From the NCBI GenBank assembly GCA_024509875.1, contig JAMPIV010022935.1, positions 682,001-746,000 on the forward strand: DNA of 64,000 bases, in the 5' to 3' direction. This DNA comes from Oreohelix idahoensis. Its lineage: Eukaryota > Mollusca > Gastropoda > Stylommatophora > Oreohelicidae. A program made the translations under genes and the position numbers. The notes under the pieces were generated by a model that did not search any database, was not told where the DNA came from, and saw only the letters and a list, made by a program, of their open reading frames with translations. Positions 1 to 12,668 of this stretch are shown piece by piece; positions within the stretch are counted from its first letter, which is position 1, and each line of letters starts with the position of its first letter.

Positions 1-2713
1 TCTTCTTGTTACTTCAACCACTTTCCTCAGATACCTCATTTCTGAGGTTTGGATCTGGCTTTTGTGGGTTGTAGTCATTGCCCACGACTCGCATCCATAT
101 GTCAAGACTGGGACATAGGTGGAGCGGTATACAGCCATCTTCGTTTTCTTACCAACCTCTTTCTTGCTGAGGAATCCACGATTTATGGCTTGAAAAAGTC
201 TCCCAGCCGCTGCTTTTCGAGTGGCCAACTCTTCTTTGATGCCCCCCTTTCGGTCCATAATAGCTCCGAGATATTTAAAGTGGTCGACCTGCTCCAGGAC
301 CTGTTCTCCCAACTTAATCTGATGTTTTCTTTCTTCTCGTGATATCACCATGGATTTTGTTTTAGAGCTGCTTATGACCATCCCTCTCTTCTCCAGCTCT
401 TCCTTCCAGACTTGCAGGTTGGATTGGAGATGTGCCTCTGATTTAGCAATCAGGGCAACATCATCAGCAAATGCCAGCTCCGAAATATAGACCTGTCTCA
501 TCTTCCAGTACCCCACTGAATACTTTCTTGTTCTCTCCTTACATGCCTTTATGACATCGTCCATAAGGAGTATGAAGAGGTAAGGTGATAGGATATCACC
601 TTGTCTAACACCAGTGGTGGTCCTGAACTCTTCTGACTTATGGTTTGCTGTCCTCACATAATTTCTGCAAGACTTGTAGAAGCTCTGTATAGCATGAATC
701 AGAGGTGCTGGAATATTCTTCCTTGCCAAACAGTCCCAAAGTTTGCTCCAGGGGACCCTGTCAAACGCCTTTTCCAGATCTATGAAACAAAGATGGATCT
801 CACTCTTATACTCAAGGGCCTTTTCACTCAGCTGTCTGAGTGTGAAGATTAGGTCTTGAGTACTTCGGTTTGCTCGGAATCCGCACTGGACCTCATCCAA
901 TTGTGGCTCAGCTAGGCGTCGGAGTCTCTGCTCTAGGATTCTAGAGTAGATTTTACCAGGGACACTGAGAAGGGATATGCCTCTATGGTTTCCACATTGT
1001 CGATTGTCACCCTTTTTGAAAATTGGTGTTATGATGGCAATCTCCCAATCCTTTGGTATGGTCTTGTTGCACCATGCTGCCTGTAGGACCTTTAAGAGTA
1101 ATAGGTCGCCTGATGCTCCCATGTACTTAACCATTTCTGGTGTTATACCATCATGCCCTGCTGCTTTGCCCATCTTGATTTTCTCTAGTGCTGCCCTCAG
1201 TTCTTCCATCTTTATGTCATCTTCACCATCATTGGTTTTCTCTTCTGTGCTAGTGGTTATCATTTCTGATGCTTCATCATGCTCACCATCCAGGAGTTCT
1301 GAGAAATATTCTTCCATCTTTCCATTACTTCCTTCGGGGCAGTAAGCAATTTGCCTTGCTTGTCCTTTATAAATTTGAGAGGGCATTGTTTTTCTTTCCT
1401 CATGTTCTTTAGGGTCTTATAGAACAATTTCTGGTTTTCTTGTGCATCTTTTTCTAGCTTTTCTCCAAATGCTTCCCAGGACTTCTGTTTTGCTGCTAGC
1501 ACTTTGTTCTTTGCTTCTGTTCTGAGTGTCACATATTCTCTATATTTTTCCATTTGTCCTGTTGTGTTTTTAGCTCCTAAGTATTGTTTCCATGCCATTT
1601 TCTTCTCTCTATTTTCTCTTTGACTTCCTCTGTCCACCAAGGTGTCCTCTTTCTCTGGTTCCCAAGTCGGACTTCACCGCATGCTTCTGCAGCAGCTGTC
1701 TTTATGATATCCTTGAATTTATTCCAGAGGGTTTCCAAGTCATCAGGTCGTTCTTCTGTGTTGCTCACTGCTGTAGCAATAAGCCCCTGATATCTGGTCT
1801 TAATTTCTGGCTCTCTCAGCTTGTAGGTCCTAATGCTCATTTCTCCTGTTCGTTTGATTGTTAGCAGGTAGTGATCACTTCCAATCTCTGGCCCCCTCCA
1901 GACTCTTGCATCTCGGACATATCTGAATGAGCTTCTCCGAACAATGGCATAGTCGATCACTGACTTCTCATTCTTAGTTGGTTCACATCTAGTGTATGCA
2001 TGTATGCGCTTATGGGGGAACTTTGTGTTTGTAATGATCAGATTCTGCTCACTGCAGAATCTAAGGAGTCGCTTTCCATTGTCATTGAGAGTATCTTCTC
2101 CATATCTTCCGATAACTCCACCCCATCTAGCATGGTCATTTCCAACTCTGGCATTAAAATCTCCGAGCATAATAACTTCATCTAGGCAGTCATCCACTGT
2201 CCTTTGAAGCAGCTCGAAGAATTCCTCCTTGACCTCTGCTCTCTCATCCTCATTTGGCCCATACACTATGACCAGGTTGACTATGGTTTCTCCTTCTTTT
2301 AGTTTTACAACCATAATCCGCTCCGAGACAAAGTTCCATCCCTTGATACTATCTTTTTGATTTTGGGCCACAATGCAACCCACGCCCCCTTTAGCTCTTT
2401 CAGACATGGGTACACCACTGTAGAGCAACGTGTTGCCATCGAGATCCATGACTCATTGTCCTTTTTTCTTCGTTTCCGTTATAGCCAGGATTTCTAGTTT
2501 TGCTTTCCTCATCTCTTCCACCAGCTCCTCTTCCTTCCCATTTATACTTCTTGTGTTCCAAGTTCCATAAGTCGTAGTCCGTTCCAGTTCGTCGCCTTTA
2601 GAATCAGTCCGGTTTTCTCTCTTGTAGTTCGCGTAATCATGATTTAAAGCAAACAGGTGATTGGCCTGTTGTGCCTTTGCATGGTGGGGGGGCTGCCTCC
2701 TTACGGCCTCCAT
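1..2713 (-). pseudogene. Endonuclease-reverse transcriptase ORF of RTE-like LINE, broken
   Basis: Translation of the minus strand gives an exonuclease/endonuclease/phosphatase-fold endonuclease from about 2713 to 1600. WNTRSING is near its start, GDFNARVG sits in the middle, and IGSDHYLL marks the catalytic SDH motif near the end. The frame is interrupted once by an in-frame TGA at 2453-2455, since the frames on both sides match. Near 1610-1640 the frame shifts into the linker read at 1260-1640. The reverse transcriptase follows: TTGVRQGDILSPYLF comes from about 620-575, and the polymerase motif AFADDV from about 470-450. The last part, around 1-340, encodes the YGCESW-type C-terminal region. 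The copy is non-functional because of the stop and at least one frameshift. The Met at 2713 is only the first ATG in frame; the true start is uncertain. Confidence 0.85.
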
Positions 2714-2758
2714 GCAGGCCGCCCTCCTCCTTTTTCATCCGGGCTTGGGACCGGCATT
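1..2758 (-). mobile_element. RTE-like LINE, 3' end outside the window
   Basis: This is a non-LTR retrotransposon read on the minus strand. From its 5' end it carries a leader with the string CCAAGCCCGG, an AP-type endonuclease and a reverse transcriptase, in that order, with no RNase H seen. The 5' limit is placed near 2758 because the next bases belong to an oppositely oriented RNase H coding segment. The 3' end lies left of base 1. Shorter 3' fragments of the same family occur on the plus strand at 46110-46610, 47614-47842, 52948-53381 and 56567-56815; there the element ends in a short (TAAG)n tail. Clade assignment to RTE-like is by protein appearance only. Confidence 0.85.
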
Positions 2759-3469
2759 GGCGGAGTTGGCAATACTAAAAGCACTAGAAATATTCTCTAA
2801 TAACCCTCCCAAAAAATTAACAGTTTTAACTGACTCTCTTTCAACAATTAAAGCACTTAGAAACTTACGAGAATGTAGTAGACCTGATATAGCAGAGGAG
2901 ATTTTTCTGGCTACTACATACTTATATTCTAGAGGATGTTCAGTGTTAATTGCTTGGATACCTTCACATGTTGGCATAGAAGGAAATGAAAAGGCAGATA
3001 AAGAAGCCAAGAAAGGTAGATCTGATAAAAATCTAATAAATGTAGGGATGAGTAAATCAGAAATTAAGAGCTTAATTAAAGATTTAATAACAGATGAATG
3101 GAAAGCAGAGTGGGATAAAAATCTGAAAGGAAGACATGCATATAAGATGTTCAGGGCTCCAACAAGAAAATGTCAGATATCTAGGGAATTGAAAATTCCC
3201 AGTAATAAGAAACTTCTCAGACTACAGCTGGGAAAAGGCTATTTCAGAATAGAAGAACCTTACTGTGCAGGATGTCTTCAAGACATAATATAGAACATTT
3301 CTTGTTAAAGTGTAAGAGGTATGACCAAATGAGAATACCAATATTGGATTATTTGCAGGCATCCAACTTACCTATAAATATAGAGGAGGTGTTGAGAATA
3401 GACAGACCTAGGGAACTGCATAATATAGTCAAACAATATTTAACACGAACACATGTTAATATATAGTGG
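2759..3469 (+). pseudogene. RNase H domain and zinc tail of a LINE, 5' truncated and frameshifted
   Basis: The translated segment starts inside an RNase H fold with AELAILKALE, then LTDSLSTIKAL, and then AWIPSHVGIEGNEKAD, which is the usual second half of LINE RNase H domains. About 100 residues later comes a CCHC-like end: CAGC in the first frame, then HFLLKC in another. A one-base frameshift between about 3275 and 3292 separates the two pairs of the motif. The two frames stop at 3293 and 3466. The reverse transcriptase that should precede this domain is missing. The copy is a dead 5'-truncated insertion. Confidence 0.75.
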
Positions 3470-3590
3470 CTGGGAATGTGAAGGTCTGATGCTGTTCTTA
3501 CAATGCATGTGACTTTAAACAGATGAAAGTCAATTAAATATCTGGTAAAGTCCGTTATATAACTAGAACCACCGGGCCTTTACACCCCTC
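2759..3590 (+). mobile_element. 3' fragment of an RNase H-bearing LINE
   Basis: This is the 3' end of a non-LTR retrotransposon of the type that encodes a C-terminal RNase H (I/Ingi/Nimb-like group, by domain content). It is truncated at its 5' side within the RNase H domain, exactly where the head-to-head RTE-like LINE begins. After the coding part ends at 3466 there are about 120 bases of 3' untranslated sequence; the right limit near 3590 is a guess, because no poly(A) or target duplication could be fixed. The protein differs clearly from the RNase H LINE at 19.9-22.4 kb, so this is a separate family. Confidence 0.7.
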
Positions 3591-4313
3591 CACTTTAATA
3601 TTATTCTTGTTCATAGTTTCTTCTTGATTTTGTTTGTTTGTTTTTTATTTTATTATTTAACGTATTAAGCACAATTGTGAGTATCCCTATTTTCAAATGT
3701 GATGCCACTTTCTCATGTCGGCAGTTGTTCATATTATTTGGAATTGAAAACAATATATATCCTAATTATAACCCATCAGAGGTTGAACGGGATTTCTGTT
3801 TATCTTCATTAATATAATAAAAAAAAACAAAAACAACATTGTCTTCCATTTGTTAAAAAAATTCCCGTATTAAAAATATTTGTTTTACATCTGATGTTAA
3901 ATAAAGTCTGAACATGCACGCCGTTCACAATGCGCATGAACACCAACCTTTGCGCACTTTTCTTTGGCGAGTATTACTATTTTTGGGAGCGATACGAAAG
4001 GAAAGAATGACAGAATGTAACTATAGCTGTACGTGTTTACACATGCCTACACAACAATCAGAGTTCATTTAGTCTTACTATAGGCGACCCACTGAAGATT
4101 TCAATTGTGGAAGCGTTCTCAACAATTCTTTTAGCGCTTTGTTTAAAACAACCGAATTACTCTCTCCGTCATAATAGAACACAGTGTTTCAGAAGCTGGT
4201 AAAAAAAAAAATCGAAATTAGTAATCCATTTGCTGATAAATGCCCGCTGTCAAGTCATGCTTGCAACTGTTTTTCCCCCAGCATCCCAGTCATCCATGTA
4301 TTTCCACATATCG
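3591..4313. other. No gene recognised
   Basis: AT-rich sequence with short poly(A) and poly(T) runs. I see no convincing exon, repeat family match or structural element on either strand. It lies between a LINE fragment and the TATC microsatellite. Confidence 0.4.
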
Positions 4314-4582
<269 letters not shown>

Positions 4583-6094
4583 TGATAAAGTTGGATAACG
4601 TTGGATTTTTATTCCCGTTAATGATATCCACCAAAAGATAGATATAAGTGAATGGAAGCAGACATCATCATCATCATCAGTTGATAAGATCTCTATGGTG
4701 TTGTTTGCTCCACTGTAGTGTATGGAATGTCACCTTGACCTACGCAGTGGTGTGTAGACATGGATTGAGTGTATAATGTGCGAATGATGATAAAGGTTCG
4801 TGGTGTTGACAAAAAATGTTCTTTTCTCACACACATGTATGGCTGGAAGTCATCGACACCAACGACTGTGTACCTTTTCTAAAGTTTAATTGGACGTACA
4901 CACTCGACAGCACAGATAGTGACAAATCACAGGTTGCCATAATACATCATAGTACAGTGGATAAATGGTCTTGCAATGTTACATGGGCACTCATGTAGAA
5001 TAAGTGTATAATGGACTGTCAGTAGCCAAGCACTCAGTATCGCCCATACATATATATCATCTGACTTCACTGACTGAGCACGTCAGCTTATAAACAATAT
5101 TTCAGATGGCTTCTAAACCTAATCTCGTCTAGCGACGATTCTTCAACATAATGTTCAGCACATATTTTTCCATATAATAATATTGAACCGCTAGCAATGG
5201 GTTCTCATGTGTAGCAGTGATCTCTGGACTGATCAAGCGATAATACGGGCATCCCTTTTCTCTTCTTGAAAGTCACTACATGTTTTGGTTCCAAGATGGC
5301 TTCACTCGTGAGCTGTCACTCACGTTTGGATACAGATAATGAATCTGTCCTAAAGTTAGTCATTCATAAAACATTTCATTGCTCTGTAGATTTGATCATG
5401 AACAATTGACTGCAATCTACAGGATATAGTGCTGCTAGGAATCGAAGTCGTTTTCATCGAGTCAAATATATTCTCTTAGACATTCAAATCGTAACTATCG
5501 AAAATGGTGGCTTCGATCGAGAGTTCATAAGAGTATCTTTGATTACCTTGGTATAGGAATTATGAAACTGCCATTCCTTGGCAATACGACTAAACACTGG
5601 GGTAAAGCATACACGATAGGTTTAGACAACTATCACCTTCCCCACAAATACTGAGATCACTTTTTCCCCGGCGACAGGCCGACATGGAAAACACACAGTC
5701 CCTATCAGGACGAAGCCAAATCACACTACACTCTAGCGACACATCCGCCGAATAGCCTTCGACCTCTCTAGAGACAACAGAACATATAGTTCGACTTAGA
5801 TATGTAAAGATATACAGATATAAGACAGACTCGTCCTACTCAGACAAACAATACACATAAATTCAGGCCATAGATATTCTGAAGCAAGAACAATCTATTA
5901 TTACCCAAACAACGAATAAATCGCAGTAAAATGGATTTATCCGCGGAGTTTGATCGAAAGAGCCGACACAACTTTCAAGGGAAGTAACACAATAATGACT
6001 TTCCCTTAAGCACTATTTTGCTTTCAAAATATTTGCGAAGATAACAAGAATACCAATGTATAATATTGTAAGATATCAAAGACTGCACGTAACA
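4583..6094 (-). repeat. 3' LTR of the GMR1-type element
   Basis: A 1512-bp LTR, nearly identical to 12669-14180. In sense orientation it begins TGTTACGTGCAGTC and ends CTTTATCA. Differences seen against the other LTR are four substitutions: the C in TGTCACCTTG, the C in TCTGTCCTAA, the A in TACGACTAA and the T in CACTACAC. A short (CAT)n run lies near 4660-4678. The small reading frame at 4816-4998 recurs in the other LTR and has no recognisable product. Confidence 0.96.
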
Positions 6095-6122
6095 GTCTTA
6101 CCACACCTCCCGGGAAAAAAAA
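6095..6122 (-). other. Polypurine tract of the GMR1-type element
   Basis: Directly upstream of the 3' LTR in sense the sequence reads GGGAGGTGTGGTAAGAC, then the LTR start TGTTACG. This purine-rich stretch is in the position where the plus-strand primer of LTR retrotransposons forms. The region from here to the end of pol at 6585 is otherwise non-coding. Confidence 0.6.
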
Positions 6123-6584
6123 AAAATGGAACATTTTTTTTTTCTTTTTGAAATACATCTAGGAGCAACGTACAATAGGCTCACAACGCATGAATAATGC
6201 GCAGATGAAAATATCAGGAATACCTATAACGCCTAATATGAGGCTAAGTCGACTTATGGAGCGACTGGTGAGAATGTGTCTCATAAACTGAGAGAAATTA
6301 TTTCTCTACAAGTATATTTTTCCAGGAAGGTGTCATCAAAGTATAATACAATTCTGGCAATTACACAATGCCTAAAAAATTCATATCATTATTTCGTATT
6401 AGATATCTTAAATTTATGATTTATGAAGAAAAAATCATCAAAGCACAGCGGTGAATAAACATCAATGAACCGCTATGTAGTGATACAATCATTATATTAT
6501 TAAATTACGAATGTGTATCTATCATGATATAGAAAAAGGAACTACTATAGAACTAGACATATCAAGAAGTCTAAGCCCTAATAG

Positions 6585-9500
6585 TTATGTGGAATCATGT
6601 GGGCATCTTGACAGAATGTCTGCCATCACATTATCTGATCCACGAATAGCTCGCACAGAGAAATGAAAAGGTTGAAGAGCAATTGCATATCGAGTAGACC
6701 TCGAGCTCTTCAAATTCTTACTCTGTATAGCAGTAAGAGCTTTTTGGTCGGTTTCTACTATGAAATGTGCGCCTAGAAGGAATCTCTGTAGTTTGAGGAT
6801 CGCCAAACCATAGCTAATAGCTCACGGTCTAAAACCGAATAATTCCTTTCTGCCGCATTAAGTTTTCTGGAAATATACATTACAGGATGCAGAGTTCCAG
6901 AGTACTCTTGCATTAGTGCCGCTCCAATCCCAGTGGATGAAGCGTCATTACGAAGAACGAATGTCTTATCTTTAGTGGGTAGCACTAAAATAGGTGGTGT
7001 TGAAAACAGTGTTTTAATCTTATCCAGAGAGCATTGGCATTCCTGAGACCAGTGGACCACATTAGGCGAACCTTTCTTTAGAAGTGTTGAGAGAGGTGCC
7101 ATGATAGAGGATAGATTCTGAATGAATCTGCCATAAAATTGAATAAGACCTAACAGACTTCTCACCTGTTTTTTAGTCTTAGGGATTGAGATGTTAAGTA
7201 TCTTACTAGTATTATGGTCCTCTGTCTTTAGGAAACCATGACCAACTCGGTGGCCTAGGAAAGAAATTTCGCTAAAACCAATATAGGCTTTAGAGGGTTT
7301 CGCTGTCAGGTTGTGCTCACGCAAAGTAGACAGCAATTCATCTAACCCTGAATAGTGATCTTCCCAAGTATCGCTGAAAAGACAGATGTCGTCTAGATAT
7401 GCAATGACATCTGACCGATAAGATAGGATTCGGCGCATCATGCGTACGAACGTAGCTGGTGCGTTCATAAGACCGAAAGGCATAAAATTCCATTGGAACA
7501 AACCTCTAGGTGTTGAAAAAGCCGTGAGAGGTTTGGCGCGTTCAGATAAAGGAACTTGCCAATATCCTTTAGACAAATCAAGTTTAGTGAAAAAATGAGA
7601 TTTGGAGAGTCGAGTAAGTAGCTCTTCCAGTAAAGGCATAGGTTCGGCATCGAACTTAGTTACTTGATTCAATTTTCGATAGTCAACGCAAAGACGTATG
7701 TTATTGTCTTTTTTACGCACAATAACCATCGGCGAAGAATATGCAGAGGTGGATGGTTCGATTATTTTCAAATCTATCATCTCATCCAACTCTTTCTCGA
7801 CCTGTGCTTGAAAATGTATAGGTATAGGATAAGGTCTAACCCTAATAGGAGTATGATCAGTTAGAACAATGTCATGTTGAATGACATTCGTTTGTCCAGG
7901 GATGTCAGTGAGTACATCCTGAAATGTTTGCAACATAGTTGAAACTTGTCGCTGTTCTCCTAGAGACAAATCAGGAGAGACAGTAACGTTCTTCCATGAT
8001 TCACTGGAATGAAGTGGGATCATTGGAAGAGGAAGATTTACATCTGAAAAACTTGTTTCCTCATCCTGTATCACGGACAGTGATGAGTAATGACCATGTT
8101 GTACTGGAGAATTGTCCGTTGCTTGGAAAATGGGTTGCAAATAATCCGGACGTTCATGGAATTCAGTAAGCATATTGATGTGGAAGGTTTTATGCTTCCC
8201 ATCAATATCGACAATATAGTCGACATCGGAAATTTTCGATATTATATCATACGGACCTTTCCAAGAAATAAGTAATCTGTTTTCCCTACAAGGTAGTAAT
8301 ACAAATGCTTTGTCACCAGGACAAAGTTGTCGTAAGCATCTCTTCTTATTGGCAAATTGCCTTGCCTTCTGTTTCGCAAATTCAGAAGAAGAAGTTGCTA
8401 ATTTGCATGCTTCGATAATTTTTTGTCTCAACGCGATGACATATTCGTAGGATGACTTTGTGTCATCGTCAATATTGTCAGATGTTATGAGATCGTGAAG
8501 CAACGACATAGGGCCACGCGGACGCGCGCCAAAGACGAGTTCAGAGGGAGAAAATCCCGTATGTTCATTGGGTACCTCTCTGTAAGCGAAGAGGGCCGCA
8601 GGTAAAACTCTGTCCCAGTCTTGAGGATGATCCTCAGTTATCTTCCCCAGTAAGTTTTTAAGTGTTCTATTAAGGCGTTCGACCATACCATTAGACATTG
8701 GATGGTAGATACTACTTAAAGATCTATCTATCTGCAGAGTAGACATTACTTGAGACATGGTATCTGATATTAGTTGGGTGCCATGGTCTGACAATATTTC
8801 TCCGGGGAACCCCAGACGAGAAAATATAAGCCAAAGAGCATCTGCAATATCAGCAGTAGTAATGCTCTTCAGAGGAATAGCCTCTGGCCAACGTGTGCAC
8901 ATATCAACACACGTCAAGATAAACTGATGTCCTCTGGCAGACTTGATCTTAAATGGACCAATAATGTCTATGGCCATTTTTTGAAACGGCCGAATAGGAA
9001 TGTCCGCCGCCTGAATGGGTGCAGCATGCCGTGGACCTTTGGATTTAACTTCCTGACATACTTTACAAGATCGACAATAAATCCGTATGTCCTTGTTTAC
9101 CAATGGTCAAAAGAAAGCCGCAAGGACTCTTGACTTAGTACGGGAAAAACCCATGTGTCCAGCACACTGAGAGTCGTGAGCGTGCTGCAAAATTTTAACT
9201 CTCAAATTCTTGGGAACCAGGATTTGAGAATGACTTGACGTAATGGAGTCTTGAACCATACGTACAAGTACGCCATTCTTCTTTGTAATCCACGATTTAC
9301 GACTTGTGTCTTTATTCGGATCACCTTTAGTTGCAAGAATGAAGAATTTCTTCAGAGTGGGATCATCTTCTTGCTGTTTTATAAACGAGTCACGAGAAAT
9401 TACCAAGGGATTATCTTGGTTATGCACTTCATTATCTTCAATAGATGAAGTTTGAGGCATATTAAGAGCCTGAGCTCTAGTGACTACAGCGTTAGCAATC

Positions 9501-10522
9501 TGCATGTTTTGCCTTTCCCACGTGGAAATTTGTTGCGGAGTGCATTCCTTGACTCCATGAATGCGACCGATGATGAGGTCAGCGATCGGATTCGGAAGAA
9601 GACATGCGTGTACATCTCCTGTAAAGAAAGGAGTAGCAATCCTAATGATAGTAGTAGAGTATTTCTCTAATGTGCCGCCAAATGTTACACATTTGACTAC
9701 TTGTCCAGTGGCACGGGAAGGATCTACGAGTGACTGCCTAACACCAATTGTGGTGCATCCAGAATCAAATAGCACAGAGACTGGATTGTTATTCACTAAA
9801 CCCTTATGTAAGACAAGAGAACCTCTTCCATCATGCGCGACTGATGCTGGAAGAGCAGGAAGAGGATGGCCACAGCTTAAAGTAGACACTGTGGTTGGCT
9901 CAAATAACGTTTTGCATTGGGGGCACTGAGATGCTCTCCCAAAATCAAAAGTGGCACATGCCATATTACTAGCATCATTATTATCTTTACTCTGTTTATA
10001 GGCTTCATGGGACTCTTGTTGTGCAGAGTTTGCCTGAAAATGTGGTTTATGTCTTTTGTTTTGAGATCTACCTCGGTTATTATCACCTCTGTAGTTATTG
10101 TTACCTCTATTGTAACCCCTATTTGGGTTTGAGTCATAGTTCCCTTGGTTACCATTATCATATTCATTATAATGAGTATCTCTGTAATTATGATCTTGTT
10201 GACTCCAAGACGGATAACCCTGATAGTTTCTATAATTACTTCCTCTACGGAAATTCCTATAATTATGACCACCCCTGTGTCGAGAGCTATCAGGTCGTCT
10301 CCAGTTCTTTGAAGAAGAACCCTGAAATGATTGGTTACCTTGGTTTTGATAACTATTATGGTTACCTTTTTTATCAAATCTGTTTTGAGGTCCCTGAAAT
10401 CTGTGTGAATAATTGGGATTGTATGGTGTTGCTGAAGCAACTGGCATACTCTCCTTAATCTTAGTGTTGCCAAAAGTCACGTCGGGGTGTGCAGTGACAT
10501 ATTGGGAACAATATTCTTCCAT
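6585..10522 (-). pseudogene. pol: pol of GMR1-type element: protease-integrase-RT-RNase H, nearly intact
   Basis: Read in sense from 10522. A basic Asn/Arg/Tyr-rich region is followed by a CPQC...CGH cluster. The aspartic protease has VLFDSGCTT near 9770. The HHCC zinc finger of integrase (QHAHDSQCAGHMG, then CRSCKVC) spans about 9200-9050. The integrase core shows the three acidic residues in AIDIIGPF, LSDHGTQL and MVERLNRT, and a GPY/F-like C-terminal domain has SWKGPYDII. Reverse transcriptase follows with LDLSKGYWQV and YLDD near 7395, then RNase H with NDASSTG, DRELLAM and VETDQKAL, ending at 6585. Two lesions are visible: an in-frame TGA at 9107-9109 inside the zinc finger, and a one-base frameshift near 6800 inside RNase H. 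The 776-codon frame 6773-9103 carries both integrase and RT, which fixes the unusual order. Confidence 0.95.
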
Positions 10523-11565
10523 TTTATTTTAGAGATTTGGGTTTACGCTCATGTATAAATTCAAGGAAAGGTTTGTTTACACATGACATAATCTTATCTC
10601 TGAGCAACAAATCCATAAGTCCTTCATACGTTTTTTCTGTTTTGGAAAGCTCAATCCAACGATCAACTGTGAGACGTGCCTTTGCAGTGAATTCTGAGAA
10701 TTCTACACCCGTCTCAGGTACCATCGTTTTAAATAAAAGGCGATAGCCTTCCTCACTTAGCTGATATTTTTTTTTATCAAAGCCGCCCTAATGACATCAT
10801 AATTATCCTTATCTGCTTCTCCTACAAGGCATAATCTAGTCAAAGATTCACCTTTCAAGTTTTCTGATAATTGATTAGCGTATTGTGATTTATCCACATT
10901 ATGTGTACGACAAGAACGTTCAAATCTATCCAGCCAGAATGTAATATCGTCACTGGACTGATTGAACGGTGGAACCTTAACCTTGTAAGTAGAAGGTTTA
11001 TCATTACCACTAGATGCCTGATTAACATTACTCATACTTGTCAATCTTAATTTCTCCAACTCAAATTCATGTTCTCTTATTGCTTTTTTTTCTTCAGCCT
11101 CTCTGTCTAATCTTTTTTGTTCAGCTTCCCTGTCTAATCTTTTTTGTTCAGCTTCCCTGTCTAATCTTTTTTGTTCAGCTTCACTGTCTAATCTTTTTTT
11201 GTTCAGCCGCAGCTTCTCTTTCCAATTTTTTTTTGTTCAGCTTCACTGTCTAATCTTTTTTGTTCAGCCGCAGCTTCTCTTTCCAATTTTTTTTGTTCAG
11301 CTTCAAATCTCCTTTCCTCTACCTGCATCTGCAATTTCTTTTGTTCAGCAGCAGCCTCAGCTTCTCTTTCTAATCTTTTCTCTTCCGCCATAGCTTTTCT
11401 TTCTTCTGCAGCTAATCTTTTCTCTTCTGCCATAGCTCTTCTCTCTTCTGCAGCTAATGCTTTGTCATATTGAGCAACTGCCCATTGTTCTAATTGTTGA
11501 CCAGTCTTATCAAGGGCTTTCCCTTGTGTAATGAAGTATTCTAATGTAGCCATGATGTCTAACAA
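10523..11565 (-). pseudogene. gag: gag of GMR1-type element, frameshifted
   Basis: Three out-of-register reading frames together make one gag. The first (11565-11203) begins MLDIMATLEYF and becomes a long charged coiled coil built of EQKRLDREA-like units. The second (11059-10757) has the conserved capsid-like start VPPFNQSSDDITFWLDRFE. The third (10724-10524) has the helical segment with EGLMDLLLRDK, resembling the SCAN/capsid-like gag of mollusc and vertebrate Gypsy elements. Its last helix (EEYCSQYVTAH) appears in the pol frame, so gag and pol were probably one continuous frame. The break between the second and third frames lies in a run of nine A, and that between the first and second in a run of A/T, so sequencing or assembly error is possible. 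The protein would form the particle shell. Confidence 0.85.
11086..11345 (-). repeat. Coding tandem repeat in gag coiled coil
   Basis: Imperfect copies of a unit of about 30 bp, with recurring plus-strand pieces such as TTTTGTTCAGCTTC and TCTAATC. It encodes repeated EQKRLDREA-type heptad-like units. Copies differ mostly in the length of the T run, which is where the gag frame is lost. Confidence 0.8.
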
Positions 11566-12668
11566 TAATACTAATCACCTGAATCAATAATAATACCACA
11601 AGTTCTCAATGACTTGATTAATCAGTATACTATCCCAATATCTGTGGGTCACAAGCCTTTAATAAGGTCTTGTATAATAGTAATAATAATCAGGTACTGG
11701 TTTATACCATAATCCAAGTGCAGTGCACAGGCAATTGTGTCTTATGAAATATACCTATATAAAACATATGTCAACCAACAGAATACATAAAGTACAAATA
11801 GGACTGACAATACAAGAACGTTTGCAGAAATCAAAATAAATCAAATAGGGAAATCAATGAAAATAATCACTGAATCTGCAAAGAATAACAACACAAATGA
11901 CGTCACAATATATGAATATAAATTGTGAATAGAACTGAAAGATAGAAAAGGTTAGACCAACAAATTACAACCAAATCAAAACAAAACTAAAGAACAAAGA
12001 AATATTACAAAAATAACAATAATTACAGACTTCACAGCTAACACAAAAGCAACAGTTGTCGCAGCAAATTTTCAATCAAGAAAATTGCACCTATAGAAAA
12101 CGCCCACAACGGACCCTCTATGACGTGGGATATTCTGTTGTGAGGACGCCGCCCAACCTTAAACACAACCCGCTGACATAGAAACTAACATACTATACAA
12201 ACAAATAACATGTAAACATAAATATATATAAATTATGTGTATGATAGTATGTGTTGCAAAATAGGCTCAGTTTTTACAGTAATGGCAAAGTTATTTTTAT
12301 GAAAATAAACAAACTGCCACTTTATTCAATTAAACATTCTGGCCTTAAATATTAAAGTTCATATATGGAAAACAAGAAGATCCATCGATGAAAATAGGAC
12401 TTCTTAGTTCACTCATACTGTCTTCCTGTTAACATTGACAAGAATTGATCCAACTGTTCTGTGAAACTCTATAATGTCTAATGTAAAAAATGTCAACAAC
12501 GCTGACCTACATACTGCATTCATCTGACAGGTCACGTGACGAAGTGTTGACAAAGAGCAAACCAATACTGCAAGTGTGTCGTATCAGCCACAGGAAACGG
12601 TCTGGTATCGGTAATCTGTTGACTTCTGAACTTCTGCGAGGTCAAACCCAGAAAGCTGGTCCACCAGT
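11566..12668 (-). other. 5' leader of the GMR1-type element
   Basis: A leader of about 1.1 kb between the 5' LTR and gag, AT-rich and without long reading frames. In sense, the bases after the LTR end (TTATCA) are ACTGGTGGACCAGCTTTCTG. A TGG near this point is where a tRNA primer would pair, but I cannot match it to a specific tRNA. Confidence 0.6.

Noticed and set aside
977..1345. Plus-strand frames over 49-2207
   Set aside because: They are antisense shadows of the minus-strand LINE endonuclease-RT.
4816..4998. 60-residue frame repeated identically at 12902-13084
   Set aside because: The two copies are the two LTRs of the GMR1-type element; no protein family or coding signal is seen.
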